Assembly (NCBI GenBank): GCA_021202575.1
Contig: JAJQCU010000308.1
Location: 1 to 5,256, forward strand
Length of the DNA stretch: 5,256 nt
Source: Lachnospiraceae bacterium
GTDB lineage: Bacteria > Bacillota > Clostridia > Lachnospirales > Lachnospiraceae
Reading direction: 5' to 3'
Part shown: positions 1 to 5,178 of the stretch, piece after piece
Numbering within the stretch: position 1 is the first letter of the stretch
Layout: every line of letters begins with the position of its first letter
The notes under the pieces: model-generated
Database searches by the model: none
What the model was told of the DNA's origin: nothing
The model's input: the letters and a program-made list of their open reading frames with translations, nothing else
Program-made: the position numbers and the translations under genes

Positions 1-578
1 TTACCGCGGAGGCCATCCGGTGGCTGTCCTATAAGCTGGCGCCGGTGATCCGGATTCACGGCGTGCTGGTGGATGTTTACGGCGAGGGCGTCCTGATTAC
101 GGGCAACAGCGGCATCGGCAAGTCGGAGGCGGCGCTGGAGCTGGTGAAGAGAGGGCACCGCCTGGTCAGCGACGACGCGGTGGAGATCCGCAAAATCAGC
201 GACAATTCCCTGATCGGCAGCGCGCCGGACGTGACCAAGCATTTCATCGAGCTTCGCGGCATTGGCATTGTGGATATCAAGGAGATGTTCGGCGTGTCCA
301 GTGTGCGGGATAGCCATGAGATCAATCTGGTGATCAACCTGGAGGAGTGGGACAGAGAGAGGGATTATGACCGCATCGGCCTGGAGGAGCAGTACACGGA
401 GTATCTGGGCAATAAGATTGTCAGCCATACCATTCCCATCCGGCCCGGCAGAAATCTGGCGGTGATCGTGGAGAGCGCGGCTATCAATTACCGGGAAAAG
501 CGGATGGGCTATAACGCGGCGAAGGAGCTGTACAGGCGGCTGCAGCAGTCCATGGCCCACAGGGATGCCGAGGACTGA
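1..578 (+). CDS. hprK: HPr kinase/phosphorylase, C-terminal kinase domain (5' end outside window)
   Basis: Bifunctional cytoplasmic enzyme that phosphorylates HPr and Crh on Ser46 with ATP or pyrophosphate and reverses the reaction with phosphate; it is the sensor of carbon catabolite repression in Firmicutes. The reading frame is open from the window edge (first full codon at 3), giving 191 visible residues against about 310 for the family, so roughly 120 N-terminal residues are missing. A GTG at 45 is an internal codon, not the start. Visible landmarks are the conserved His of IHG (57-59), the P-loop GNSGIGKS (102-125), the Asp pair of SDDAVE (171-176), the family signature [11 protein letters not shown] (from 249) and PIRPGRN (435-455), which belongs to the C-terminal region contacting HPr. 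The second P-loop residue is Asn where Asp is common. A Crh-like candidate substrate lies about 3 kb downstream. Identity is firm; the missing N-terminus cannot be judged. Confidence 0.97.
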   Translation, partial: TAEAIRWLSYKLAPVIRIHGVLVDVYGEGVLITGNSGIGKSEAALELVKRGHRLVSDDAVEIRKISDNSLIGSAPDVTKHFIELRGIGIVDIKEMFGVSSVRDSHEINLVINLEEWDRERDYDRIGLEEQYTEYLGNKIVSHTIPIRPGRNLAVIVESAAINYREKRMGYNAAKELYRRLQQSMAHRDAED

Positions 579-616
579 GCTCCCGGCAGCAGCGATTATA
601 AATGAAAATAAATTTA

Positions 617-677
617 CCGGTGCGCCTGCATGCTCAAACGGGCATGCAAATGATCTGCCGAAGTGCAGCCGCACGGG
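617..677 (+). promoter_or_regulatory. Competing inverted repeats in the hprK-glucokinase gap
   Basis: The 130-base gap (579-708) has no convincing gene or promoter but contains two overlapping inverted repeats. The compact one (627-648) pairs TGCATGC with GCATGCA, extended by a T-G and a C-G pair around an AAAC loop. The wider one pairs GTGCGCCTGCA (620-630) with TGCAGCCGCAC (664-674) with one mismatch. Both use 627-630, so as RNA they could not form together. No T-run follows either, so neither looks like an intrinsic terminator. A regulatory or mRNA-stability role is inference; chance pairing in GC-rich DNA is possible. Confidence 0.3.
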
Positions 678-695
678 TGGAAGTAAATTGTGTAT

Positions 696-700
696 GGAGG
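696..700 (+). promoter_or_regulatory. Ribosome binding site fixing the glucokinase start
   Basis: GGAGG lies 8 bases before the ATG at 709. The open frame runs back to 565 with further ATGs at 565 and 694. The ATG at 694 overlaps this site, and the upstream codons do not resemble the family, so 709 is the preferred start. Confidence 0.85.
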
Positions 701-708
701 AATATAAA

Positions 709-1647
709 ATGGGTAAAATCGTATTTGGGGTCGACATAGGAGGCACCACCGTAAAGCTGGGAATGTTTGATGAACAGGGCACGGTGCTGGATAAATGGGA
801 GATTCCCACCAGAACAGAGGAGCAGGGAAGCTTTATCCTTGGGGATGTGGCAAAAAGCATCGAGGCAAAAATCTCCGGCGGCGGGTACGCGAAGGAGGAT
901 GTGCTGGGCATCGGCGTGGGGGCCCCGGGTCCGGTGGATGAAGCGGGCAATATCGGCGGCGCTGTGAACCTGGGCTGGGGAAACCTGAATATTGTGGATG
1001 CTCTTGAGCCTCTGGCGGGCGTGCCTGTGAAAGCGGGAAATGACGCCAATGTGGCCGCGCTTGGAGAGATGTGGAAGGGCGGCGGAAAAGGCTGTCAGGA
1101 CATGGTCGCCGTGACGCTGGGAACCGGCGTGGGAGGCGGCATTATCGTCAATGGAATGCTGGTGTCCGGCTTTAACGGTTCAGGCGGTGAGATCGGCCAT
1201 ATGCAGGTGGAAGAGGAAGAAACAGGAAGCTGCAACTGCGGCCTGAAAGGGTGCCTTGAGCAGTACGCCTCCGCCACCGGCGTGGTCAGGCTGGCGAAGA
1301 GACGGCTGGAAAAGGACCAGGCGCCCAGCAGCTTAAGGGAGCTTGGAGAGCTGACCTGTAAGGATGTGTGGGACGCGGTGAAAGCCGGGGACGCTGTGGC
1401 CATAGAGGTGGCGGAGCGCTTTGGATATTATCTGGGGAAGGGCCTGGCGGCTGTGGCCTGTGTGACCAATCCGGAAGCCTTTGTCATCGGCGGCGGCGTC
1501 AGCAAGGCGGGAGAGATTTTATTTGACTACATTGTGCCCACGTATCAGAGGCTCGTGTTCCCGGGCAGCAGAAACGCCAGATTCCTTCTGGCGAAGCTGG
1601 GAAATGACGCCGGAATTTACGGCGCGGCAAAGCTGGTATTGCAGTAA
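709..1647 (+). CDS. glcK: ROK-family glucokinase
   Basis: Phosphorylates glucose to glucose 6-phosphate with ATP in the cytoplasm, feeding glycolysis from sugar that enters outside the PTS or is released from oligosaccharides. The 312-residue product has the normal length for ROK glucokinases. It opens with the phosphate-binding motif VDIGGTTVK (residues 8-16), followed by GVGAPGPVD, the NDAN motif with the presumed catalytic base Asp112, and TLGTGVGGG. Glu161 and His164 (GEIGH) and Cys175, Cys177 and Cys182 (CxCGxxGCxE) form the sugar- and zinc-binding block typical of the family. A late IGGGVS motif belongs to the second ATP-binding subdomain. Start chosen at 709 from the ribosome site and the family N-terminus. 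It lies 130 bases after hprK and 81 bases before murB. ROK proteins can prefer other hexoses, but the full glucokinase motif set and lack of an N-terminal DNA-binding domain make a kinase, not a repressor, the safe call. Confidence 0.94.
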   Translation: MGKIVFGVDIGGTTVKLGMFDEQGTVLDKWEIPTRTEEQGSFILGDVAKSIEAKISGGGYAKEDVLGIGVGAPGPVDEAGNIGGAVNLGWGNLNIVDALEPLAGVPVKAGNDANVAALGEMWKGGGKGCQDMVAVTLGTGVGGGIIVNGMLVSGFNGSGGEIGHMQVEEEETGSCNCGLKGCLEQYASATGVVRLAKRRLEKDQAPSSLRELGELTCKDVWDAVKAGDAVAIEVAERFGYYLGKGLAAVACVTNPEAFVIGGGVSKAGEILFDYIVPTYQRLVFPGSRNARFLLAKLGNDAGIYGAAKLVLQ

Positions 1648-1728
1648 TGAGCGGCCGCCTTGTAACAGCCACTGACAAACTGTCCCCTGTAAATTCTCAC
1701 AAGAGTTTGAAATATATGAGGATCAAAG

Positions 1729-2643
1729 ATGGATTGGAAGAAAGCCTTCAGCGAGAAATTTTCGGCACATTTACAGATTTTGTGGCAGGAGCCGCTCTCC
1801 AGACATACTACCTTTAAAATCGGCGGCGCGGCGGAGTGCTTTGTCTATGTGTCAGAACAGGAGGATATTCCCAAAATTCTGGAGTTCTGCCGGGAAACCC
1901 GGGTTCAGCTGCATCTGATGGGCAACGGCTCTAATCTGCTGGTGGATGACCAGGGCGTGCCGGGCATTGTGATGTGTATGGGCAGTGATTTTTCTGACAT
2001 TAGTGTGGACGGCACGAGGATGACCGTTCAGGCCGGAGCCCTTATGAGCAGAGTTTCAAAGAAAGCCTGTGACGAGGGTCTTTCCGGTCTGGAGTTTGCC
2101 CAGGGGATCCCGGGCTCTGTCGGCGGCGGCGTGATCATGAACGCGGGAGCCTACGGTGGGGAGCTGAGCCAGGTGGTCACCGGTGTAAAGGCATATGACC
2201 GGGAGGGAAACCTTCTTGCAATTTCCGGGGAGGAGCTGGGCTTTGCCTACCGTACCAGCGCCATGAGGGAACGGGAGCTGATTGTGGTCTCCGTGGAAAT
2301 GGAACTTGTACGCGGCGACCGGGCCCAGATCAAATTCCGCATAGCGGAGTACGCCAAAAAGCGCCGGGAAAAGCAGCCGTTGGAGTACCCGAGCGCCGGC
2401 AGCACCTTTAAGCGGCCCACCGGGTATTTTGCCGGCAGACTGATTCAGGACGCGGGCTTTTCCGGCTGCCAGGTAGGGGACGCCTGTGTCAGTGAGAAGC
2501 ACTGCGGCTTTGTCATCAACAAGGGGAACGCCAACTGCGCTCAGGTCCGGCTTCTGATGCAGAAGATTATTGCGGGAGTGGAGGAGGCCTTTGGGGTGAC
2601 GCTGGAGCCGGAGATCGTATATTGGGGGCAGGCTGATGGCTAA
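1729..2643 (+). CDS. murB: UDP-N-acetylenolpyruvoylglucosamine reductase (MurB)
   Basis: FAD- and NADPH-dependent enzyme that reduces UDP-GlcNAc-enolpyruvate to UDP-MurNAc, the second committed step of peptidoglycan precursor synthesis, in the cytoplasm. At 304 residues it matches the short (type II) MurB of Firmicutes. In order: RHTTFKIGG and the FAD-binding MGNGSNLLV near the N-terminus; the flavin-binding block GIPGSVGGGVIMNAGAYGGE from about residue 126; FAYRTS with Arg175; AGSTFKRP with Ser225, the expected proton donor to the substrate carbanion; and LEPEI with Glu295, the second catalytic acid. All expected catalytic residues are present. The start follows GAGG (1718-1721) with 7 bases of spacing. 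No strong promoter is evident in the 81-base gap after the glucokinase gene, so co-transcription is plausible. The 3' end overlaps whiA by 8 bases, suggesting translational coupling. Confidence 0.97.
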   Translation: MDWKKAFSEKFSAHLQILWQEPLSRHTTFKIGGAAECFVYVSEQEDIPKILEFCRETRVQLHLMGNGSNLLVDDQGVPGIVMCMGSDFSDISVDGTRMTVQAGALMSRVSKKACDEGLSGLEFAQGIPGSVGGGVIMNAGAYGGELSQVVTGVKAYDREGNLLAISGEELGFAYRTSAMRERELIVVSVEMELVRGDRAQIKFRIAEYAKKRREKQPLEYPSAGSTFKRPTGYFAGRLIQDAGFSGCQVGDACVSEKHCGFVINKGNANCAQVRLLMQKIIAGVEEAFGVTLEPEIVYWGQADG

Positions 2644-3556
2644 GGGAGCAGAAGAAAAACAGTCCTTTTGTGCCGGGATCAAGCGGGAGCTGGTGGCGAT
2701 TTTGCCCCCGGCCAGGCACTGCCGGCGGGCGGAGCTGATGGGAATGTATGAGTACGGCGGCCAGATCGGCAGGGTGCGGGAGGACTGCTACACCCTGGGT
2801 TTCCGCTCAGAAAACGGGCTGGTCATAAAAAAAGGCTTTACATTGATAAAAAAAACCATTAATATAGAGACTGAAAAAAACCTGACAGAGGAAGAGCTGT
2901 TTCATTTTTTACATTTAATTGATCATACTGAACAGGAAGCAGTGAAAGATTTGTCTGAGAGAGTATGCTGCAGGCGGGCGTTTGTCCGCGGCGCATTTCT
3001 GGTGTGCGGCTCCATCAGCGATCCCAAAGGGGGATATCACATGGAGTTTGCCTGTGACTGTGAGGAGCAGGCGGATTTTTTGTCCGGACAGCTTTCCAGC
3101 CTTGGTGTGGAGGCAAAAGTACTGGCCAGAAAGCTGAGCTATGTCGTCTATATTAAGGAGGGCTCGGCCATCGTGGAGCTTCTGGGGAATATGGGAGCCC
3201 ACGCATCGCTTCTGGAGATGGAAAATCTGCGCGCCTATAAGGAAATCCGCAATGGCGTCAACCGCAGGGTCAACTGTGAGACCTCCAATATCCGCAAGAC
3301 GGTTGCGGCCGCGGAGAAGCAGACGCAGGACATTGAATACATCGCGTCTGTCCGGGGGCTGGGCAGTCTGCCCGAGGGACTCGGAGAGATGGCGAGAGTG
3401 CGGCTGGAGCATCCGGACGCGTCCTTAAAGGAGCTGGGAGAGTTCCTGACGCCGCCGGTGGGAAAGTCCGGAGTCAATCACAGGCTCCGCAGAATCAGTG
3501 ACCTTGCAGATCAGCTCAGGGAAGAGAGAACCTGTGATGATAAACGGCAGCCTTGA
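2636..3556 (+). CDS. whiA: WhiA family DNA-binding regulator
   Basis: WhiA proteins combine a degenerate LAGLIDADG homing-endonuclease fold with a C-terminal helix-turn-helix. They are needed for sporulation in Streptomyces and affect division and chromosome segregation in Bacillus. The product is 306 residues, close to the usual 305-325. Visible blocks: SFCAGIKREL near the N-terminus; FTLIKKTINIETE around residues 68-80; CCRRAFVRGAFL (111-122); YVVYIKEG (169-176) leading to GAHASLLEMENLR; NCETSNIRKT (from 213); and the C-terminal domain from about residue 238 to 295, ending in HRLRRISDLADQL. The start overlaps the end of murB, with GGGGG at 2624-2628 as a weak ribosome site. About nine residues precede the point where most family members begin, and no better in-frame start is visible. 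Codons from about 2826 to 2935 are strikingly A/T-rich. In many Firmicutes rapZ, often with yvcK, sits directly upstream; here both are absent. Confidence 0.95.
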   Translation: MAKGAEEKQSFCAGIKRELVAILPPARHCRRAELMGMYEYGGQIGRVREDCYTLGFRSENGLVIKKGFTLIKKTINIETEKNLTEEELFHFLHLIDHTEQEAVKDLSERVCCRRAFVRGAFLVCGSISDPKGGYHMEFACDCEEQADFLSGQLSSLGVEAKVLARKLSYVVYIKEGSAIVELLGNMGAHASLLEMENLRAYKEIRNGVNRRVNCETSNIRKTVAAAEKQTQDIEYIASVRGLGSLPEGLGEMARVRLEHPDASLKELGEFLTPPVGKSGVNHRLRRISDLADQLREERTCDDKRQP

Positions 3557-3565
3557 GTGCCGTTT
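3542..3565 (+). other. Hairpin across the whiA stop codon
   Basis: AAACGGCA (3542-3549) pairs perfectly over 8 bases with TGCCGTTT (3558-3565); the 8-base loop contains the TGA stop of whiA. No T-run follows, so it is a poor intrinsic terminator. A role in mRNA 3' end protection or partial termination is inference. Confidence 0.5.
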
Positions 3566-3582
3566 GCCATAGATTATAGTGA

Positions 3583-3610
3583 ATGACATGAGGGCGTTTA
3601 CTATTATACT
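3583..3610 (+). promoter_or_regulatory. Candidate sigma-A promoter for the crh-like gene and fba
   Basis: ATGACA (3583-3588, five of six to consensus) and TATACT (3605-3610) are separated by 16 bases. A start near 3617 would leave a leader of about 15 bases, enough to include the GGAGG at 3621-3625. It could let the crh-like gene and fba be expressed independently of murB-whiA. Pattern evidence only. Confidence 0.5.
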
Positions 3611-3631
3611 ATCAGTCAATGGAGGAGTATT

Positions 3632-3892
3632 ATGATTAAAAAAAATGTAAAGATTGGGCCGGATTCAGGGCTGGATGTGGAGTCGGTGGCCATGCTGGTG
3701 CAGGTGGCGAACCGGTACAGCAGCCAGGTTTTTATCCGCAACGACAAGCATCGCTTTAACGCGAAGAGTATCATGGGCATGATGACGCTGTGTACGGAGA
3801 AGGCCGCGGAGCTGGAGATTACGGCGGACGGCGCGGACGAGGAGGAAGCGGCGGCCCGGATCGAAAAATATTTATTGGGACAGAGCGCATGA
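3632..3892 (+). CDS. crh: Crh-like HPr-family protein lacking the phosphocarrier histidine
   Basis: HPr-fold protein of 86 residues, the normal length for HPr and Crh. The Ser46 block is intact and in exact register: NAKSIMGMM with Ser46, Ile47, Met48 and Met51, residues used for recognition by HPr kinase and CcpA. The active-site loop is not: HPr has GLHARPA, this protein has GLDVESV, with Asp15 for His15, Glu17 for Arg17 and Ser18 for Pro18. It should not accept phosphate from enzyme I and so should not drive sugar transport; the expected role is as a Ser46-phosphorylated regulator like Bacillus Crh, which has Gln at 15. Position after whiA also matches Bacillus, where crh follows yvcL (whiA). 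GGAGG at 3621-3625 is 6 bases before the ATG. The C-terminal ADGADEEEAAARIEKYL is typical of the family. The symbol is by resemblance; orthology is unproven, and automatic annotation would probably call it an HPr-family phosphocarrier. Confidence 0.88.
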   Translation: MIKKNVKIGPDSGLDVESVAMLVQVANRYSSQVFIRNDKHRFNAKSIMGMMTLCTEKAAELEITADGADEEEAAARIEKYLLGQSA

Positions 3893-3906
3893 GTGCTTTC
3901 CATAAA

Positions 3907-3914
3907 AAGGAGGT
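3907..3914 (+). promoter_or_regulatory. Ribosome binding site fixing the aldolase start
   Basis: AAGGAGGT lies 9 bases before the ATG at 3923. The frame also opens with a GTG at 3893, directly after the previous stop, but that would add ten residues (MLSIKRRYVN) not typical of the family and would place this site inside the gene. Confidence 0.9.
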
Positions 3915-3922
3915 ATGTAAAT

Positions 3923-4786
3923 ATGTTAGTTTCAGCAACAGAGATGCTTCAGAAGGCCAAGGCCGGACACTACGCGGTAGGCCAGTTTAATATCAATAAT
4001 CTGGAGTGGACCAAGGCGATTCTTCTGACCGCCCAGGAGTTGAATTCCCCGGTCATTCTTGGTGTGTCCGAGGGCGCCGGCAAGTATATGGGCGGCTTTG
4101 ACGTGGTGGTAGGCATGGTCAACGGCATGCTCAAGGATTTAAAGATCACAGTTCCGGTAGCGCTGCATCTGGATCATGGCACCTATGACGGCTGCTACAA
4201 GTGCCTGGAGGCGGGATTCTCCTCCATCATGTTCGATGGCTCCGCATATCCGATCACGGAGAACGTGGCAAAGACTACGGAACTGGTAGCTGCAGCCCAC
4301 GCACAGGGCGTTTCCATCGAAGCTGAGGTCGGTGCCATCGGCGGCGAGGAGGACGGCGTCATCGGTATGGGTGAGTGCGCGGATCCTGAGGAGTGCAAGG
4401 CGATTGCCGATCTGGGCATTGATTTTCTGGCGGCCGGCATCGGCAACATTCATGGCAAATATCCGGCCAACTGGCAGGGCTTTAGCTTTGAAACCCTGGA
4501 CGCGATCCAGGCGCTGACCGGCGATATGCCTCTGGTTCTGCACGGCGGCACCGGCATCCCGGACGACATGATCAAAAAGGCCATCACTCTGGGCGTTGCC
4601 AAGATCAACGTGAACACAGAGTGCCAGCTTTCCTTCGCTGCGGCAACCCGTAAGTATGTGGAGGAGGGCAAGGACCTGCAGGGCAAGGGCTATGATCCCC
4701 GCAAGCTGCTGGCTCCCGGCTTTGAGGCCATCAAGGCCACTGTCAAGGAGAAGATGGAGCTGTTCGGTTCTGTGGACAAGGCCTGA
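3923..4786 (+). CDS. fba: Class II fructose-1,6-bisphosphate aldolase
   Basis: Zinc-dependent cytoplasmic enzyme that cleaves fructose 1,6-bisphosphate into dihydroxyacetone phosphate and glyceraldehyde 3-phosphate. The 287-residue product fits the short Firmicutes class II aldolases. It begins with VSATEMLQKAKAGHYAVGQFN. Catalytic Asp84 and zinc ligand His85 lie in HLDHGT (82-87); EAEVGAIGG carries the conserved Glu135; GIGNIHGKY carries zinc ligand His177; LHGGTGIPDD starts at 206 with zinc ligand His207; and the later INVNTE is the phosphate-binding block. All metal and catalytic residues are present, so it should be active. It starts 30 bases after the crh-like gene with a strong ribosome site and no promoter between them, so the two are probably co-transcribed. 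Tagatose-bisphosphate aldolases share this fold, but no tagatose or galactitol genes are nearby and the context favours glycolysis. Confidence 0.95.
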   Translation: MLVSATEMLQKAKAGHYAVGQFNINNLEWTKAILLTAQELNSPVILGVSEGAGKYMGGFDVVVGMVNGMLKDLKITVPVALHLDHGTYDGCYKCLEAGFSSIMFDGSAYPITENVAKTTELVAAAHAQGVSIEAEVGAIGGEEDGVIGMGECADPEECKAIADLGIDFLAAGIGNIHGKYPANWQGFSFETLDAIQALTGDMPLVLHGGTGIPDDMIKKAITLGVAKINVNTECQLSFAAATRKYVEEGKDLQGKGYDPRKLLAPGFEAIKATVKEKMELFGSVDKA

Positions 4787-4809
4787 AGCTTTATTCCCAT
4801 GGGCATGAG

Positions 4810-4852
4810 GCCGGATAACCGGCGTGCTTTCAGGCTCTGTAAGGATGCCTGA
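4810..4852 (+). repeat. Two short inverted repeats downstream of fba
   Basis: GCCGG (4810-4814) pairs with CCGGC (4819-4823) around ATAA, and TCAGGC (4830-4835) pairs with GCCTGA (4847-4852) around 11 bases. They lie in the fba 3' untranslated region before the main terminator. They may stabilise the transcript end, but both are short enough to be chance. Confidence 0.35.
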
Positions 4853-4866
4853 TTATACAAAAGAGA

Positions 4867-4906
4867 AAAATCCCCGGCGGCCGCCGGGTGCGGCGCCGGG
4901 GATTTT
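4867..4906 (+). terminator. Strong intrinsic terminator of fba, bidirectional in form
   Basis: A perfect 13-pair stem: AAAATCCCCGGCG (4867-4879) with CGCCGGGGATTTT (4894-4906), enclosing a GC-rich 14-base loop that may fold further. The paired A-run and T-run let it act on either strand. It lies 80 bases after the fba stop and is the clearest operon end in the window. Confidence 0.9.
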
Positions 4907-4931
4907 AACGCTGCCATGCATGAAAGCCGTC

Positions 4932-4981
4932 TGATATCCGGTTCACCGGGGGTGTAAGCACCCCCGGCGGATCGGATATTG
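4932..4981. repeat. Long imperfect hairpin
   Basis: The inner stem CCGGGGGTG (4946-4954) pairs perfectly with CACCCCCGG (4959-4967) around TAAG. The outer stem ATATCCG (4934-4940) pairs with CGGATAT (4973-4979), and the bases between are joined by two standard and two G-T pairs with a single A-C mismatch. Wobble pairs extend it to 4932 and 4981. No strong T-run follows directly. It could be a dispersed palindromic repeat, part of a small RNA or a backup terminator; sequence alone does not decide. Confidence 0.75.
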
Positions 4982-5002
4982 ACGATATTTTCGCGGAAAG
5001 AA

Positions 5003-5033
5003 AGAGACAGCGACCGATTGCCGCTGTCTTTCT
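5003..5033 (+). terminator. Terminator-like hairpin
   Basis: AGAGACAGCG (5003-5012) pairs with CGCTGTCTTT (5022-5031), ten pairs including one G-T, with a 9-base loop. The T-rich TTTCT at its 3' side is a short, interrupted tract, so termination would be moderate at best. Confidence 0.55.
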
Positions 5034-5036
5034 GAA

Positions 5037-5043
5037 AAGGAGG
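5037..5043 (+). promoter_or_regulatory. Orphan Shine-Dalgarno-like AAGGAGG
   Basis: A full-strength ribosome site with no start codon at normal distance. The next ATG (5078) is 34 bases away, beyond a terminator-like hairpin, and opens only a 25-codon frame. It may be chance, a decayed gene start or a site presented by RNA folding. Confidence 0.3.
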
Positions 5044-5077
5044 AAACCCAGCAGACTGCTTCTACTGGGTTTTGTTT
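5044..5077 (+). terminator. Intrinsic terminator
   Basis: AAACCCAG (5044-5051) pairs perfectly with CTGGGTTT (5065-5072); three further inner pairs (5053-5055 with 5061-5063) follow one mismatch. The 3' side runs straight into a T-rich tail, TTTTGTTT (5070-5077). A classical terminator shape, 138 bases after the fba terminator ends, implying either a backup or a separate short transcript. Confidence 0.75.
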
Positions 5078-5114
5078 ATGAAAAAGAATTTTGTTGTCCC
5101 GTCCTGTTTCATAT

Positions 5115-5153
5115 GTTACAGAAAAAATTTGGATATTTCTTGTAACCAAATTT
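5115..5153. repeat. Overlapping inverted repeats in an AT-rich patch
   Basis: GTTACA (5115-5120) mirrors TGTAAC (5141-5146), and the adjoining GAAA and TTTC extend it to ten pairs with one bulge. AAATTTGG (5125-5132) pairs perfectly with CCAAATTT (5146-5153). The second lies across one arm of the first, so as RNA they compete; as DNA they could be operator half-sites. No known operator consensus is claimed. Confidence 0.45.
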
Positions 5154-5178
5154 AACATTCAGAAAATTAATTATGAAC

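Noticed and set aside
565..708. Upstream extension of the glucokinase frame, overlapping the hprK end
   Set aside because: No ribosome site before 565, no resemblance to the ROK N-terminus, and the strong GGAGG at 696 points to 709.
1672..1718. Possible murB promoter with CTGACA at 1672-1677
   Set aside because: No acceptable -10 box at 16-18 bases; the AT-rich TATATG at 1713-1718 is too far from it.
2056..2682. 208-codon open frame on the minus strand over murB and the start of whiA
   Set aside because: Lies antisense to genes with complete family motifs; its sequence shows no recognisable domain and is the kind of frame that GC-rich coding DNA produces on the other strand.
2915..3412. 165-codon minus-strand frame over whiA
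   Set aside because: Antisense shadow of well-conserved WhiA coding sequence; no domain recognised.
4139..4543. 134-codon minus-strand frame over fba
   Set aside because: Antisense to catalytic motifs of the aldolase; no independent support.
4941..4972. tRNA-like appearance of GGTTCACCGGG within the hairpin
   Set aside because: No acceptor stem, D-arm or anticodon arm can be drawn; the sequence folds as a simple long hairpin instead.
4979..5007. TTGACG at 4979 as a -35 box for a small RNA
   Set aside because: No -10-like sequence at the required distance; the six-base match sits at the foot of the long hairpin.
4943..5158. 71-codon minus-strand frame in the region after fba
   Set aside because: Crosses three hairpins, lacks a Shine-Dalgarno site before its ATG and has no recognisable motif; the structured elements explain the sequence better.
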